Shown in pieces: positions 1 through 6,263 of a DNA stretch of 6,577 bases. The notes under the pieces are model-generated. The model did not search any database. It was not told the DNA's origin and saw only the letters and a list, made by a program, of their open reading frames with translations. The position numbers and the translations under genes are program-made. Numbering within the stretch: the first letter of the stretch is position 1; each line of letters begins with the position of its first letter. The stretch is taken from the NCBI GenBank assembly GCA_018817035.1, contig JAHIUV010000028.1:1-6577 (forward strand), given 5' to 3'. The DNA is from Candidatus Omnitrophota bacterium (GTDB lineage: Bacteria > Omnitrophota > Gorgyraeia > Gorgyraeales > Gorgyraeaceae).

Positions 1-45
1 GGCAGAAAAAGACATAATAATAGAGACTTCGCTTACTGTGGTCAT
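1..45 (-). CDS. Partial gene start, possibly CcdA-like membrane protein
   Basis: Only the first 15 codons lie in the window. They read MTTVSEVSIIMSFSA and the frame is open to the left edge. The start is supported by AGGGGG five bases upstream of the ATG. It begins 15 nt after the stop of the 75-codon gene, on the same strand, so the two very likely share a transcript. The short segment, a polar start followed by a hydrophobic stretch ending in FSA, resembles the N-terminus of CcdA/DsbD-type thiol-disulfide transporters. Those usually continue with a Gly-rich turn and an SPCVLPL-type motif, which would lie outside the window. That identity is a guess from very little sequence. That a gene starts here is much better supported than what it encodes. 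Confidence 0.45.
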   Translation of the reverse strand, partial: MTTVSEVSIIMSFSA

Positions 46-60
46 AACTTCCCCCTGGCC

Positions 61-288
61 TTATCGCGAAGCCCTTACTCTTATTATATCCTGCTGAGCT
101 CTTATATCTTCAAGCCGTTTTATTATATCCTGCTGATTGCTTAAAACCTCGTCTATTTTCTCTGAAATAACCGCCGTATCATCGGACTTTGTCATGCTCT
201 TTTCCTTACAAAAGCCCTTCATACCAACGAATCCCAAAGAAAGCGCAATCAGAGTTATAAGCGACAAAAGCCATGCCTTTCCCGCCAT
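61..288 (-). CDS. Small membrane-anchored coiled-coil protein (hypothetical)
   Basis: A 75-residue protein of unknown function. A hydrophobic segment at about residues 5-24 is preceded by Lys4, fitting an uncleaved N-terminal anchor or a signal peptide. Cys27 lies just after it but without a lipobox. Residues 43-70 are strongly helical and amphipathic with Ile/Leu at heptad-like spacing, so a short coiled coil is likely. It ends in a basic tail (RVRASR). The segment QQDII occurs twice, 13 residues apart, and is encoded by an exact 17-nt direct repeat. The ATG is set by GAGGTG four bases upstream and by a very good promoter just before it. It probably forms an operon with the gene entering at the left edge and may be an accessory subunit of that membrane protein; this is inference from position only. 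Confidence 0.75.
   Translation of the reverse strand: MAGKAWLLSLITLIALSLGFVGMKGFCKEKSMTKSDDTAVISEKIDEVLSNQQDIIKRLEDIRAQQDIIRVRASR
81..136. repeat. 17-nt perfect direct repeat inside the 75-codon gene
   Basis: TTATTATATCCTGCTGA occurs at 81-97 and again at 120-136, a 39-nt period (13 codons, in frame). On the coding strand both copies encode the repeated QQDII with identical codons. This points to a recent slippage-type duplication within the coiled coil or to strong local codon constraint. Confidence 0.8.
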
Positions 289-313
289 AATTCACCTCTT
301 TTTCTATAGCAGT

Positions 314-342
314 ATTATAACAAACTCAACTAAAGCAGTCAA
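314..342 (-). promoter_or_regulatory. Near-consensus sigma-70 promoter of the 75-codon gene
   Basis: Read on the minus strand, TTGACT (337-342) is followed after exactly 17 nt by a perfect TATAAT (314-319). Transcription would start near 307, giving a leader of under 20 nt that contains the GAGGTG ribosome site at 293-298. The spacing and both hexamers are close to the housekeeping sigma-factor consensus. No operator-like palindrome overlaps it, although the palindromic element at 365-477 lies immediately upstream. Confidence 0.8.
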
Positions 343-364
343 TACAGTTATTGTAACCGGTGAG

Positions 365-477
365 TTACCGGAGAATGTATATCAATATTGTTCGAGCGAG
401 TGAAACGAGTCGAGAACTCTCTGAGCGTGCTTCTCGACTACGCTTCGCTTCGCTCGAAGAATATTTGCGGCCGGTAA
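365..477. repeat. Palindromic intergenic element A (REP/BIME-like)
   Basis: A 113-bp imperfect palindrome between the polX stop and the promoter of the small gene. The outermost ends are TTACCGG (365-371) and CCGGTAA (471-477). Inside are AATATT (384-389), TTCGAGCGA (391-399) and AGTCGAGAA (408-416), mirrored by TTCTCGACT (431-439), TCGCTCGAA (450-458) and AATATT (460-465). The loop is about 14 nt (417-430). The same half-unit makes up element B at 2292-2388, with the halves in the opposite order. Transcribed from polX, it would fold into a long hairpin behind the stop codon. No T-run follows it, so it is not a typical intrinsic terminator. Confidence 0.85.
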
Positions 478-508
478 AAACTTTAAAGTACCCCTAATAG
501 ATCACCAG

Positions 509-2212
509 TTACTGTTTATTACTCAACGCGTTAAAAGACAGGGTATTAATTACATCTTTTTTCTCGAGCCAGCCTCTGCGGGCTACTGATATGCCGAATT
601 TCATTGTTCTCAGCTGTTGAGATATGTGCGCGTCTGTATTTATGGCTATTTTTACGCCAAAGTCCTTTGCCATGCGGCAGTTTATATCATTCAAATCCAG
701 ACGCTGGGGAAAACTGTTGATCTCAAGCGCCGTATTATTATCACGGCAGGCTTTAAAGATCTCTTCCATGTCCACCTCGTAAGGGTCCCTGGCGCCCCAT
801 AGCCTTCCGGTAAGATGGGCTATTATATTTACATATTTATTCTCACATGCTTTTGCTATGCGTCTCGTCAGTTTATCTTTGGACTGTTTAAACCCTGAAT
901 GTATCGCGGCTATCACTATATCCATTTCCTTTAAGATATCGTCACTGTAATCCAGCCTGCCTTCAGCGTCTATATCTACTTCCGAGCCATAGAGTATATT
1001 TATGTCTTTATATTTTTTCCTAAGCATTTCTATCTCTTTCATTTTCTCTTTCAGCCGTTCCCTGGTTAAGCCGCCTGCTATCTTAAGCCCTTGCGAATGG
1101 TCAGTAATGGCTATATATTCATAACCCAGGTTCCTTGCCTCATTCACTAATTCCTCTATGGAGCTTCCTCCGTCAGACCATTTAGAATGCGCGTGCAAAT
1201 CGCCTTTTATATCACTGAGCTCAACCAGATCAGGAAGATCCCCCTTAAGCGCCGCTTCGACCTCGCCCCTGTCTTCTCTTAGCTCAGGCACGATATAAGC
1301 CATCCCCAGTTTTTTATATATCTCTTTCTCAGTCTTTCCCGCTACGCGTTTATCTTTTTTGAATATCCCATATTCGCTTAATTTAAGGTCATTTTTTATT
1401 GCGAGCTGGCGAAGTTTTATATTGTGTTCCTTTGAGCCTGTAAAATACATAAGCCCGGCGCCATATGAATCAGCGTCTATAATCCTGAGGTCCACTTGTA
1501 TGCCGTCATTTGTAAGTATGGAAGATTTCGTGGGGCCTTTCGCTATGATATCTTTAACGTCAGGAAAAGCGGTAAAAACATCCATTACTTTTTCAGGCTT
1601 ATCTGAAGAGATAAGGATATCTATATCTTTGACAGTGTCCTTATTCCTCCTGAGGCTTCCGGCAGGGTCTATTTTTTTTACTTCTTTGAGCTTTTTCAAG
1701 CGCTCAATAAAAAAACCCGCTACATCCATGGCAGTCTTTATGTCCATCCTGTCATGGCCTCTTTTTAATATCTCTATCCCGCGGAGTATATTCTCTTCTG
1801 TTTTTTCCTTCATACCCGGGAGATTCCTTATTCTGCCGGCATGGGCCATCCTTTCCAGCATTACCAGGTCACGAATGTCCAGTTGTTCATACAAGGCCTT
1901 CGCTGTCTTTGGGCCTACCCCGGGTATGTTCAATATGTCCAAAAGCCCTCGCGGGATATCTTTTTTCAACTCCTTTAGGTATCCAAGGCTGCCTTTAGAC
2001 ACGATCTCTTTTATCTTTTCCTCAAGATCCTTGCCTATCCCCGGTATGGCCTTGAGCCTGTCTCCCCTGACAAAATCCTCTATATCCTCAGGCATCGACT
2101 CTATATTCTGGGCAGCCTTTTCGTATGCCCGTATCCTGAAATGGTTCTCGCCTTTTATCTCCAGAATACTGGCTATTTCCCTGAAAATTTTAGCGATCTC
2201 CTGATTTTTCAT
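509..2212 (-). CDS. polX: DNA polymerase X with PHP nuclease domain
   Basis: A 567-residue family X DNA polymerase fused to a C-terminal PHP phosphoesterase, the usual bacterial PolX length. It is expected to fill short gaps in base excision repair, with Mn-dependent 3'-5' exonuclease and AP-site processing activity, in the cytoplasm. Helix-hairpin-helix motifs lie near residues 52-74 (IPGIG), 93-112 (IPGVG) and 128-148 (LPG). The palm shows GSLRR (185-189), catalytic Asp196 and Asp198 in DIDI, and Asp241 in VDLRI. The nucleotide site is FTGSKEHN (257-264). The PHP domain keeps all expected metal ligands: His340, His342, Asp347, His372, Glu411, His438, His466, Asp527 and His529. Both activities should therefore be intact. 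The ATG is chosen because MKNQEIAKIFREIA matches the family N-terminus, although no Shine-Dalgarno sequence precedes it. It is divergent from the chaperone gene and has no operon partner in sight. Confidence 0.96.
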   Translation of the reverse strand: MKNQEIAKIFREIASILEIKGENHFRIRAYEKAAQNIESMPEDIEDFVRGDRLKAIPGIGKDLEEKIKEIVSKGSLGYLKELKKDIPRGLLDILNIPGVGPKTAKALYEQLDIRDLVMLERMAHAGRIRNLPGMKEKTEENILRGIEILKRGHDRMDIKTAMDVAGFFIERLKKLKEVKKIDPAGSLRRNKDTVKDIDILISSDKPEKVMDVFTAFPDVKDIIAKGPTKSSILTNDGIQVDLRIIDADSYGAGLMYFTGSKEHNIKLRQLAIKNDLKLSEYGIFKKDKRVAGKTEKEIYKKLGMAYIVPELREDRGEVEAALKGDLPDLVELSDIKGDLHAHSKWSDGGSSIEELVNEARNLGYEYIAITDHSQGLKIAGGLTRERLKEKMKEIEMLRKKYKDINILYGSEVDIDAEGRLDYSDDILKEMDIVIAAIHSGFKQSKDKLTRRIAKACENKYVNIIAHLTGRLWGARDPYEVDMEEIFKACRDNNTALEINSFPQRLDLNDINCRMAKDFGVKIAINTDAHISQQLRTMKFGISVARRGWLEKKDVINTLSFNALSNKQ

Positions 2213-2291
2213 CGTAGAATTATTTTAGCATAGATTTTTAGGGATACAAAGTATATAATGTTTCAATGTATACATAGATATCTTATTTCTG

Positions 2292-2388
2292 TTCTCGACT
2301 CCGTCCCGATACTTCGGGACTTCGCTCGAACAATATTCTTCGAGCGAGCCTTTCGACTGCGCTCGGTATAAATTTTGCGAGTCGAGAA
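2292..2388. repeat. Palindromic intergenic element B (REP/BIME-like)
   Basis: A 97-bp palindromic element in the divergent gap between polX and the chaperone gene. Outer arms are TTCTCGACT (2292-2300) and AGTCGAGAA (2380-2388). Inner arms are TCGCTCGAA (2322-2330) and TTCGAGCGA (2339-2347), flanking a central AATATT (2332-2337). The left spacer (2303-2320) is a perfect hairpin with 7-bp arms, GTCCCGA and TCGGGAC, around TACT. The right spacer (2349-2379) is longer and carries a degenerate copy of the motif, TTCGACTGCGCTCGG. The words TTCTCGACT, TTCGCTCGAA and AATATT are those of element A, but the half-units point inward here and outward there. Confidence 0.85.
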
Positions 2389-2426
2389 GTTACATAACAG
2401 GGGCTGGCTATAAAAAGGAGATTTGC

Positions 2427-3998
2427 ATGTTACTAAAATTCTTTCGCAAGAAAAAAAATATGAAGCGCATAATATGGGGGCTGGCTATTTTGATAATACC
2501 GGCCTTTGTAATATGGGGAGCCGGGTCCTCGGATAAAAAAAGCGGTAAAGGCCCGGGCTACGCCGGAAAAATCTTTGGGGAAAAGGTCTCTTTTGACGAA
2601 TACGCTGATATGTGGATGGTCTCCAAGGATTCAGCGGTAAGGTCTTTTGGCAAAAATATCCCTCCGGAATTCATCGACCAGATGGCATGGAACCGCATTA
2701 TCCTGCTAAAAGAAGCTGAACGGGAGGATATAACCGTCAAAAATGAGGAAGTAGTAAAATCCCTTGTCTCGTTCCCCGTGTTCCAACAGAACGGCTCGTT
2801 CGATAAAAAACTATATAAATCCATACTGGGAGACGAAGCGCGCGGATTTGAGGAAAAACTAAGGGATGATCTGATCATATCCAAACTGCGAGAAAAAGTC
2901 ACTACCGGCATTTCTGTAAACGACGGGGAAGCAAGAAAAGAATATGAGAAAAAATTCGAAAAAATAAGCTCACTCTACATATCCGTACCTTTCTCGGGAT
3001 TTGAAAAAGATGTTACTTATGATGAGCCTGGCCTACTCAAATTTTACGATGATGGCCGGGAGAATTTCAGAAAGCCCGATGAGATAAATGTAAAATACAT
3101 CGAAATACCTTTTGCCGCTTTCGATAAAGACGTGGCGATAAAGGACGACCAAGTCCAAAGATATTTCGAGGAACACGTATCCGAATATAAAAAACCTGAT
3201 TCCGAGGAAATGCCTGAACTCAATGAAGAAATAAAAAAAGGGATAACCGAAAAACTATCAGCTGAAAGAAAAGCGTCTCTCGCTGAAGAACTGGGCTACG
3301 AAGTGCTCGACGATGTCCTGAAGAAAAAAGACCTTGATGCCGCAGGTGCGTCATTCGCGTTAGAGTCCAAAGAAACGGGTTTCTTTAACATGCAGGAGAT
3401 GGTACCTAGTATCGGCCGGTCTTATGAATTTACAAAAACAGGTTTTGAGCTGACTCTCGGAGGTATATCCAATATATTGATCAAAGGAGGCAATGGATTT
3501 TACATTATACAATTGAAAGAAAAAAAGAACTCCTATGTACCCATGTTCAGCGACGCGAGAGATACCGTGGTAAAAGCATTTATAAAAAATGAATCCGCGG
3601 AACTTGCGGAAAAAGAGGCGGATAACTTTTATCTGACTATAAAAAATAAAATAAAAGAAGGCGGGTTATTCGAAGAGGCGGCAAAAGACCTTGGTTTAAC
3701 GCCTGAAAGGACGGAACTTACAGCCCGCGACGGGTATATACCTCCTATAGGCCCTGCCAGGGAGTTAGTAGACGGCGTCCTCTCTTCAGGGGACGGATTA
3801 AGTAAGCCTTTAAGAATAAACGAGAGCTGGATCATCGCGAGTCTTGATGAATATCAGGCAATAGATGAATCTAAATTCGAGGAAGAAAAAGAAACTTTCA
3901 GGGAAGAAGTGCTATCAGAGAAAAAACGCGAAAGTTTCGATAATTGGTTCGGGGAATTAAAAGCAGGTGCTGGATTCGTAAGTTATACACAGGAGTAA
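2427..3998 (+). CDS. Membrane-anchored PpiD/SurA-like periplasmic chaperone
   Basis: A 523-residue protein with a basic N-terminus (residues 7-14) and one hydrophobic segment at about 14-32. It is probably a signal anchor that leaves the rest outside the inner membrane. Residues 44-180 look like a SurA/PpiD N-terminal chaperone domain (AGKIFGEKVSFDEYA, then helices rich in charged residues). Residues 181-220 and 221-260 are an ungapped tandem repeat (YI..PF..F.KDV ... KPD). Residues 316-367 resemble the second half of a parvulin domain (ETGFF, then FELTLGGIS and GFYIIQLKEK). The usual His at GYHII is Tyr and the N-terminal strand lacks its His, so isomerase activity is doubtful and a holdase or folding role at the membrane is more likely, as for E. 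coli PpiD. AAGGAG at 2415-2420, six bases before the ATG, fixes the start. It is monocistronic, convergent with nrdR. PpiD-like is the best label; the exact orthologue is uncertain. Confidence 0.85.
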   Translation: MLLKFFRKKKNMKRIIWGLAILIIPAFVIWGAGSSDKKSGKGPGYAGKIFGEKVSFDEYADMWMVSKDSAVRSFGKNIPPEFIDQMAWNRIILLKEAEREDITVKNEEVVKSLVSFPVFQQNGSFDKKLYKSILGDEARGFEEKLRDDLIISKLREKVTTGISVNDGEARKEYEKKFEKISSLYISVPFSGFEKDVTYDEPGLLKFYDDGRENFRKPDEINVKYIEIPFAAFDKDVAIKDDQVQRYFEEHVSEYKKPDSEEMPELNEEIKKGITEKLSAERKASLAEELGYEVLDDVLKKKDLDAAGASFALESKETGFFNMQEMVPSIGRSYEFTKTGFELTLGGISNILIKGGNGFYIIQLKEKKNSYVPMFSDARDTVVKAFIKNESAELAEKEADNFYLTIKNKIKEGGLFEEAAKDLGLTPERTELTARDGYIPPIGPARELVDGVLSSGDGLSKPLRINESWIIASLDEYQAIDESKFEEEKETFREEVLSEKKRESFDNWFGELKAGAGFVSYTQE

Positions 3999-4093
3999 AA
4001 ATCGTCATTGCGAGAAAGAAACGAAGTGACTGACGAAGCAATCTCAGAGATTGCTTCTCCCCGCTTTCGCGGGGATCGCAATGACAAGTTTTT
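3997..4093. terminator. Probable bidirectional terminator between convergent genes
   Basis: A long inverted repeat (GTCATTGCGA 4004-4013 with TCGCAATGAC 4076-4085) is flanked by AAAAA (3997-4001) and TTTTT (4089-4093). A hairpin therefore precedes a run of five U in transcripts from either side. Only two to three bases separate stem and tract. The A-run includes the last two bases of the chaperone gene's stop codon. It lies exactly between the two convergent stop codons (3998 and 4109). Termination is inferred from form and position; the T-runs are short. Confidence 0.55.
4004..4085. repeat. GTCATTGCGA-type palindromic repeat (element C)
   Basis: An 82-bp element with three nested hairpins. 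The outer arms are GTCATTGCGA and its exact complement at the ends. The inner pair is GAAGCAATCTC (4035-4045) and GAGATTGCTTC (4047-4057), a perfect 11-bp match with a one-base centre. A third hairpin, CCCCGC/GCGGGG around TTTC, spans 4059-4074. From memory, the words GTCATTGCGAG and GAAGCAATCTC recur in dispersed intergenic repeats of many unrelated bacterial genomes, so this is probably one copy of a REP-like family. It shares no obvious sequence with elements A and B. No transposase is nearby. Confidence 0.85.
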
Positions 4094-4108
4094 CGAGGGA
4101 ATAATGAA

Positions 4109-4567
4109 TTACTTATTAGTATGTAAAAGACCTTTTAATTCCTTCATGAACTGATTTATATCCTTGAACTGCCTGTAAACAGAAGCAAACCTCACATAAG
4201 CGATCTCATCAAGAGAATACAAAAGTTCCATCAGCAGTTCTCCGATCTGAGAAGCATCGACTTCTTTTTCAAATTTACTCTGGAGTAAATGTTCTACCTT
4301 GTCTGCCAGGTCCTCTATCTGCTGCATACTGATAGGCCTTTTCTCGCAGGCCTTCTGAACCCCGGCCAGGATTTTTTTTCTGTCGAACGGTTCCCGCCTG
4401 CCGTCTTTTTTGATAACCATCAGGGATGCCTCTTCTATATTCTCGTACGTGGTAAAACGCCTTTTACAATTAAGGCATTCCCTGCGCCTGCGGATAGAAC
4501 GTCCTTCTTCGGAAGAGCGAGAATCTATTACTTTGTCTTCATTATGGCCGCAAAATGGACATTTCAT
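4109..4567 (-). CDS. nrdR: NrdR, transcriptional repressor of ribonucleotide reductase
   Basis: 152 residues, the usual NrdR length. NrdR senses dATP/ATP and represses nrd operons by binding NrdR boxes in their promoters. The zinc ribbon is formed by Cys3, Cys6, Cys31 and Cys34 (CPFC and CLNC), with the conserved VIDSR and IRRRREC in between. The ATP-cone spans about residues 49-139 and starts with [16 protein letters not shown]. All signature residues are present. The ATG overlaps the glyA TGA as ATGA and is preceded by a strong GGAGGTG (4573-4579) inside the glyA end, so it is co-transcribed and probably translationally coupled to glyA. No nrd gene is in this window, so its targets lie elsewhere. 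It is the last gene before the putative terminator. Confidence 0.97.
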   Translation of the reverse strand: MKCPFCGHNEDKVIDSRSSEEGRSIRRRRECLNCKRRFTTYENIEEASLMVIKKDGRREPFDRKKILAGVQKACEKRPISMQQIEDLADKVEHLLQSKFEKEVDASQIGELLMELLYSLDEIAYVRFASVYRQFKDINQFMKELKGLLHTNK

Positions 4568-5811
4568 AATTTCACCTCCGGGTATAGGGGAAACCTTTTA
4601 ACGAGTTTGGCTGTTTTCTTAAGGCATTCCTTCAAGGTTTTTTCGTCGTCCCGTTTGGTTAAAGCGGTATTTATTATATCCGCGATCTCGAACATCTCGG
4701 GCTCTTTCATAGACCTCGTAGTAACTGCCGGGGTGCCGAGCCTTATGCCGCTGGTAACCGATGGGTTACTCTTGTCAAACGGAATGAGGTTTTTATTTAC
4801 CGTTATCCTGACACTGCCAAGCACATCAGCCGCTTCTTTTCCGGTTATGCCTTTAGAGCTCAGATCTATAAGGGAAAGATGCGTGTCTGTCCCGCCTGAA
4901 ACTATCCTAAAACCCGACTTTTCAAGAGATCCCGCGAGTACTTTAGAATTTTTTACCACTTGCTGTTGATATTCCTTAAACTCTTTTGTTCCGGCTTCTT
5001 TGAACGCGACTGCCTTGGCCGCTATTATATGCATCAAAGGCCCTCCCTGTATCCCGGGAAATATCTGGGCATCTATCTTTTTGGCGAATTTTTTGCGGCA
5101 CAATATAAAACCTCCTCTTGGACCCCGCATGGTCTTATGCGTAGTAGCGGTTACTATATCGGCATAAGGGACAGGGCTGGGATGGATGCCGGCAACAATA
5201 AGTCCGGCTATATGCGCTATGTCCACAAAAAGATAGGCGCCCACGGCATCCGCTATCTCCCTGAATTTTTTAAAATCTATTATGCGGGGATAAGCGCTTG
5301 CTCCGGCTATGATCATCCTTGGCTTGTGCTTCTTGGCCTGAGACAAGACCTCGTCATAGTCTATCTGTTCGCTTGTTCTGCTTACTCCGTAAAATACTAC
5401 ATTATGTAACCTGCCGGAAAAATTATGCACAAGGCCATGTGAAAGATGCCCTCCGCAGGCAAGATCCATTGCCAGGACAGTATCGCCCGGATTAAGCAAT
5501 GTAAAATACACCGCCATGTTGGCCTGCGTGCCTGAATGCGGCTGGACATTCGCGTGTTCCGCGCCAAATATTTTTTTCGCCCTTTCTATGGCAAGATATT
5601 CTACCTGATCAACATACTCGCATCCGCCATACCAGCGTTTTGCCGGATAGCCCTCAGCGTATTTATTGGTCAGTACAGATCCTTGCGCCTCCAGCACAGC
5701 CATACTGGTAAAATTCTCACTGGCTATCAGTTCAATATTGTTCTGCTGCCGTTCCAGTTCTTTACGTATAGCCTCGAATATTTCAGGATCCACTTTCTTT
5801 AGCCTGCCCAT
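4564..5811 (-). CDS. glyA: Serine hydroxymethyltransferase
   Basis: A 415-residue PLP enzyme converting serine and tetrahydrofolate to glycine and 5,10-methylene-tetrahydrofolate, the main one-carbon source for thymidylate and purine synthesis. It acts in the cytoplasm as a dimer or tetramer. The Schiff-base lysine is Lys226 in [12 protein letters not shown]. Asp197 and His200 (VDIAH) should contact the cofactor ring, and His122 in GGHLSHG stacks on it. SENF (31-34) and the NKYAEGYP region (49-56) are the substrate and folate-side motifs. Length and motifs match the bacterial family from end to end, with no sign of decay. GGAGG four bases before the ATG supports the start. It lies 17 nt after rpiB and overlaps nrdR by 4 nt, so it is an internal operon gene. 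Confidence 0.98.
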   Translation of the reverse strand: MGRLKKVDPEIFEAIRKELERQQNNIELIASENFTSMAVLEAQGSVLTNKYAEGYPAKRWYGGCEYVDQVEYLAIERAKKIFGAEHANVQPHSGTQANMAVYFTLLNPGDTVLAMDLACGGHLSHGLVHNFSGRLHNVVFYGVSRTSEQIDYDEVLSQAKKHKPRMIIAGASAYPRIIDFKKFREIADAVGAYLFVDIAHIAGLIVAGIHPSPVPYADIVTATTHKTMRGPRGGFILCRKKFAKKIDAQIFPGIQGGPLMHIIAAKAVAFKEAGTKEFKEYQQQVVKNSKVLAGSLEKSGFRIVSGGTDTHLSLIDLSSKGITGKEAADVLGSVRITVNKNLIPFDKSNPSVTSGIRLGTPAVTTRSMKEPEMFEIADIINTALTKRDDEKTLKECLKKTAKLVKRFPLYPEVKL

Positions 5812-5828
5812 TTTTCCTCCGCATGAAC

Positions 5829-6263
5829 CTATTTTATTTTATTTATCTGTTTAACTCTTCTTCTGTGCCTGCCACCTAAAGTGCGCGTCGAAAGCCAGAC
5901 GCTTGTTATTTTTTTCGCTGTTGAAGGGCTCACTGTGTTTGCCGCCAGGACCAGGACATTCGCGTCATTATGCTCCCTGCTGGAACGGGCTATATCGACC
6001 CTGTCGCATAGCGCGGCTCGGACGCCATTTACCTTATTCGCCACCATTGACATGCCGATACCTGTCTTACATATGACTATGCCTTTTGAGGCTTTTCCTG
6101 AGCTTACTGCTTTGGCAACTTCATATCCGATAAGCGGGTAATCACACGCTTCTTCCGAAAATGCGCCAAAATCTTTCACGCTGTGACGTTTGGCTTTTAA
6201 AAATTTTACCAGCGTGTTTTTTAATTTAAAACCGCCGTGATCAGCGCCTATCGCTATCTTCAT
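5829..6263 (-). CDS. rpiB: Ribose 5-phosphate isomerase B
   Basis: A 144-residue RpiB/LacAB family protein that interconverts ribose 5-phosphate and ribulose 5-phosphate in the cytoplasm. Visible motifs are GADHGG (6-11, with Asp8 and His9), the catalytic Cys65 in CKTGIGMS (65-72), [11 protein letters not shown] (96-106, His98) and GGRHRRRV near the C-terminus (130-137). The active-site loop reads C-K-T-G where E. coli RpiB has C-G-T-G, a Gly to Lys change at residue 66; the remaining motif is intact. LacA/LacB-type sugar isomerases are the alternative, but the HND and GGRH motifs favour RpiB. AAGGAG (6272-6277) eight bases upstream fixes the start, whose ATG overlaps the phosphatase TGA. It is followed after 17 nt by glyA. 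Confidence 0.93.
   Translation of the reverse strand: MKIAIGADHGGFKLKNTLVKFLKAKRHSVKDFGAFSEEACDYPLIGYEVAKAVSSGKASKGIVICKTGIGMSMVANKVNGVRAALCDRVDIARSSREHNDANVLVLAANTVSPSTAKKITSVWLSTRTLGGRHRRRVKQINKIK

Noticed and set aside
137..403. 88-codon plus-strand open frame running from the 75-codon gene into element A
   Set aside because: Opposite to a gene with a good promoter and ribosome site. Its end lies inside the palindromic repeat.
1359..2204. Long open frame of 281 codons on the plus strand
   Set aside because: It lies fully antisense to polX, whose domains and catalytic residues are all present. The translated product is Ser/Phe/Ile-rich with no recognisable motif, and it has no ribosome site.
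2254..2259. TATAAT on the plus strand upstream of the chaperone gene
   Set aside because: A perfect -10 hexamer, but no acceptable -35 at 16-18 nt. The stretch is AT-rich and lies about 170 nt before the start codon, so it is not called as a promoter.
2266..2275. Perfect palindrome ATGTATACAT in the divergent gap
   Set aside because: Only 10 bp, in AT-rich sequence, with no second copy and no regulator nearby. It could be chance.
365..4085. Possible CRISPR array or att sites from the repeated words
   Set aside because: The repeats are palindromic, irregularly spaced, separated by genes and without cas or integrase genes.
4289..4969. 226-codon plus-strand open frame across nrdR and glyA
   Set aside because: Antisense to two well-supported genes and spanning their junction. 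The product resembles no family I recognise.
4960..5409. 149-codon plus-strand open frame within glyA
   Set aside because: Antisense shadow of a conserved enzyme. The composition is unusual and there is no start signal.
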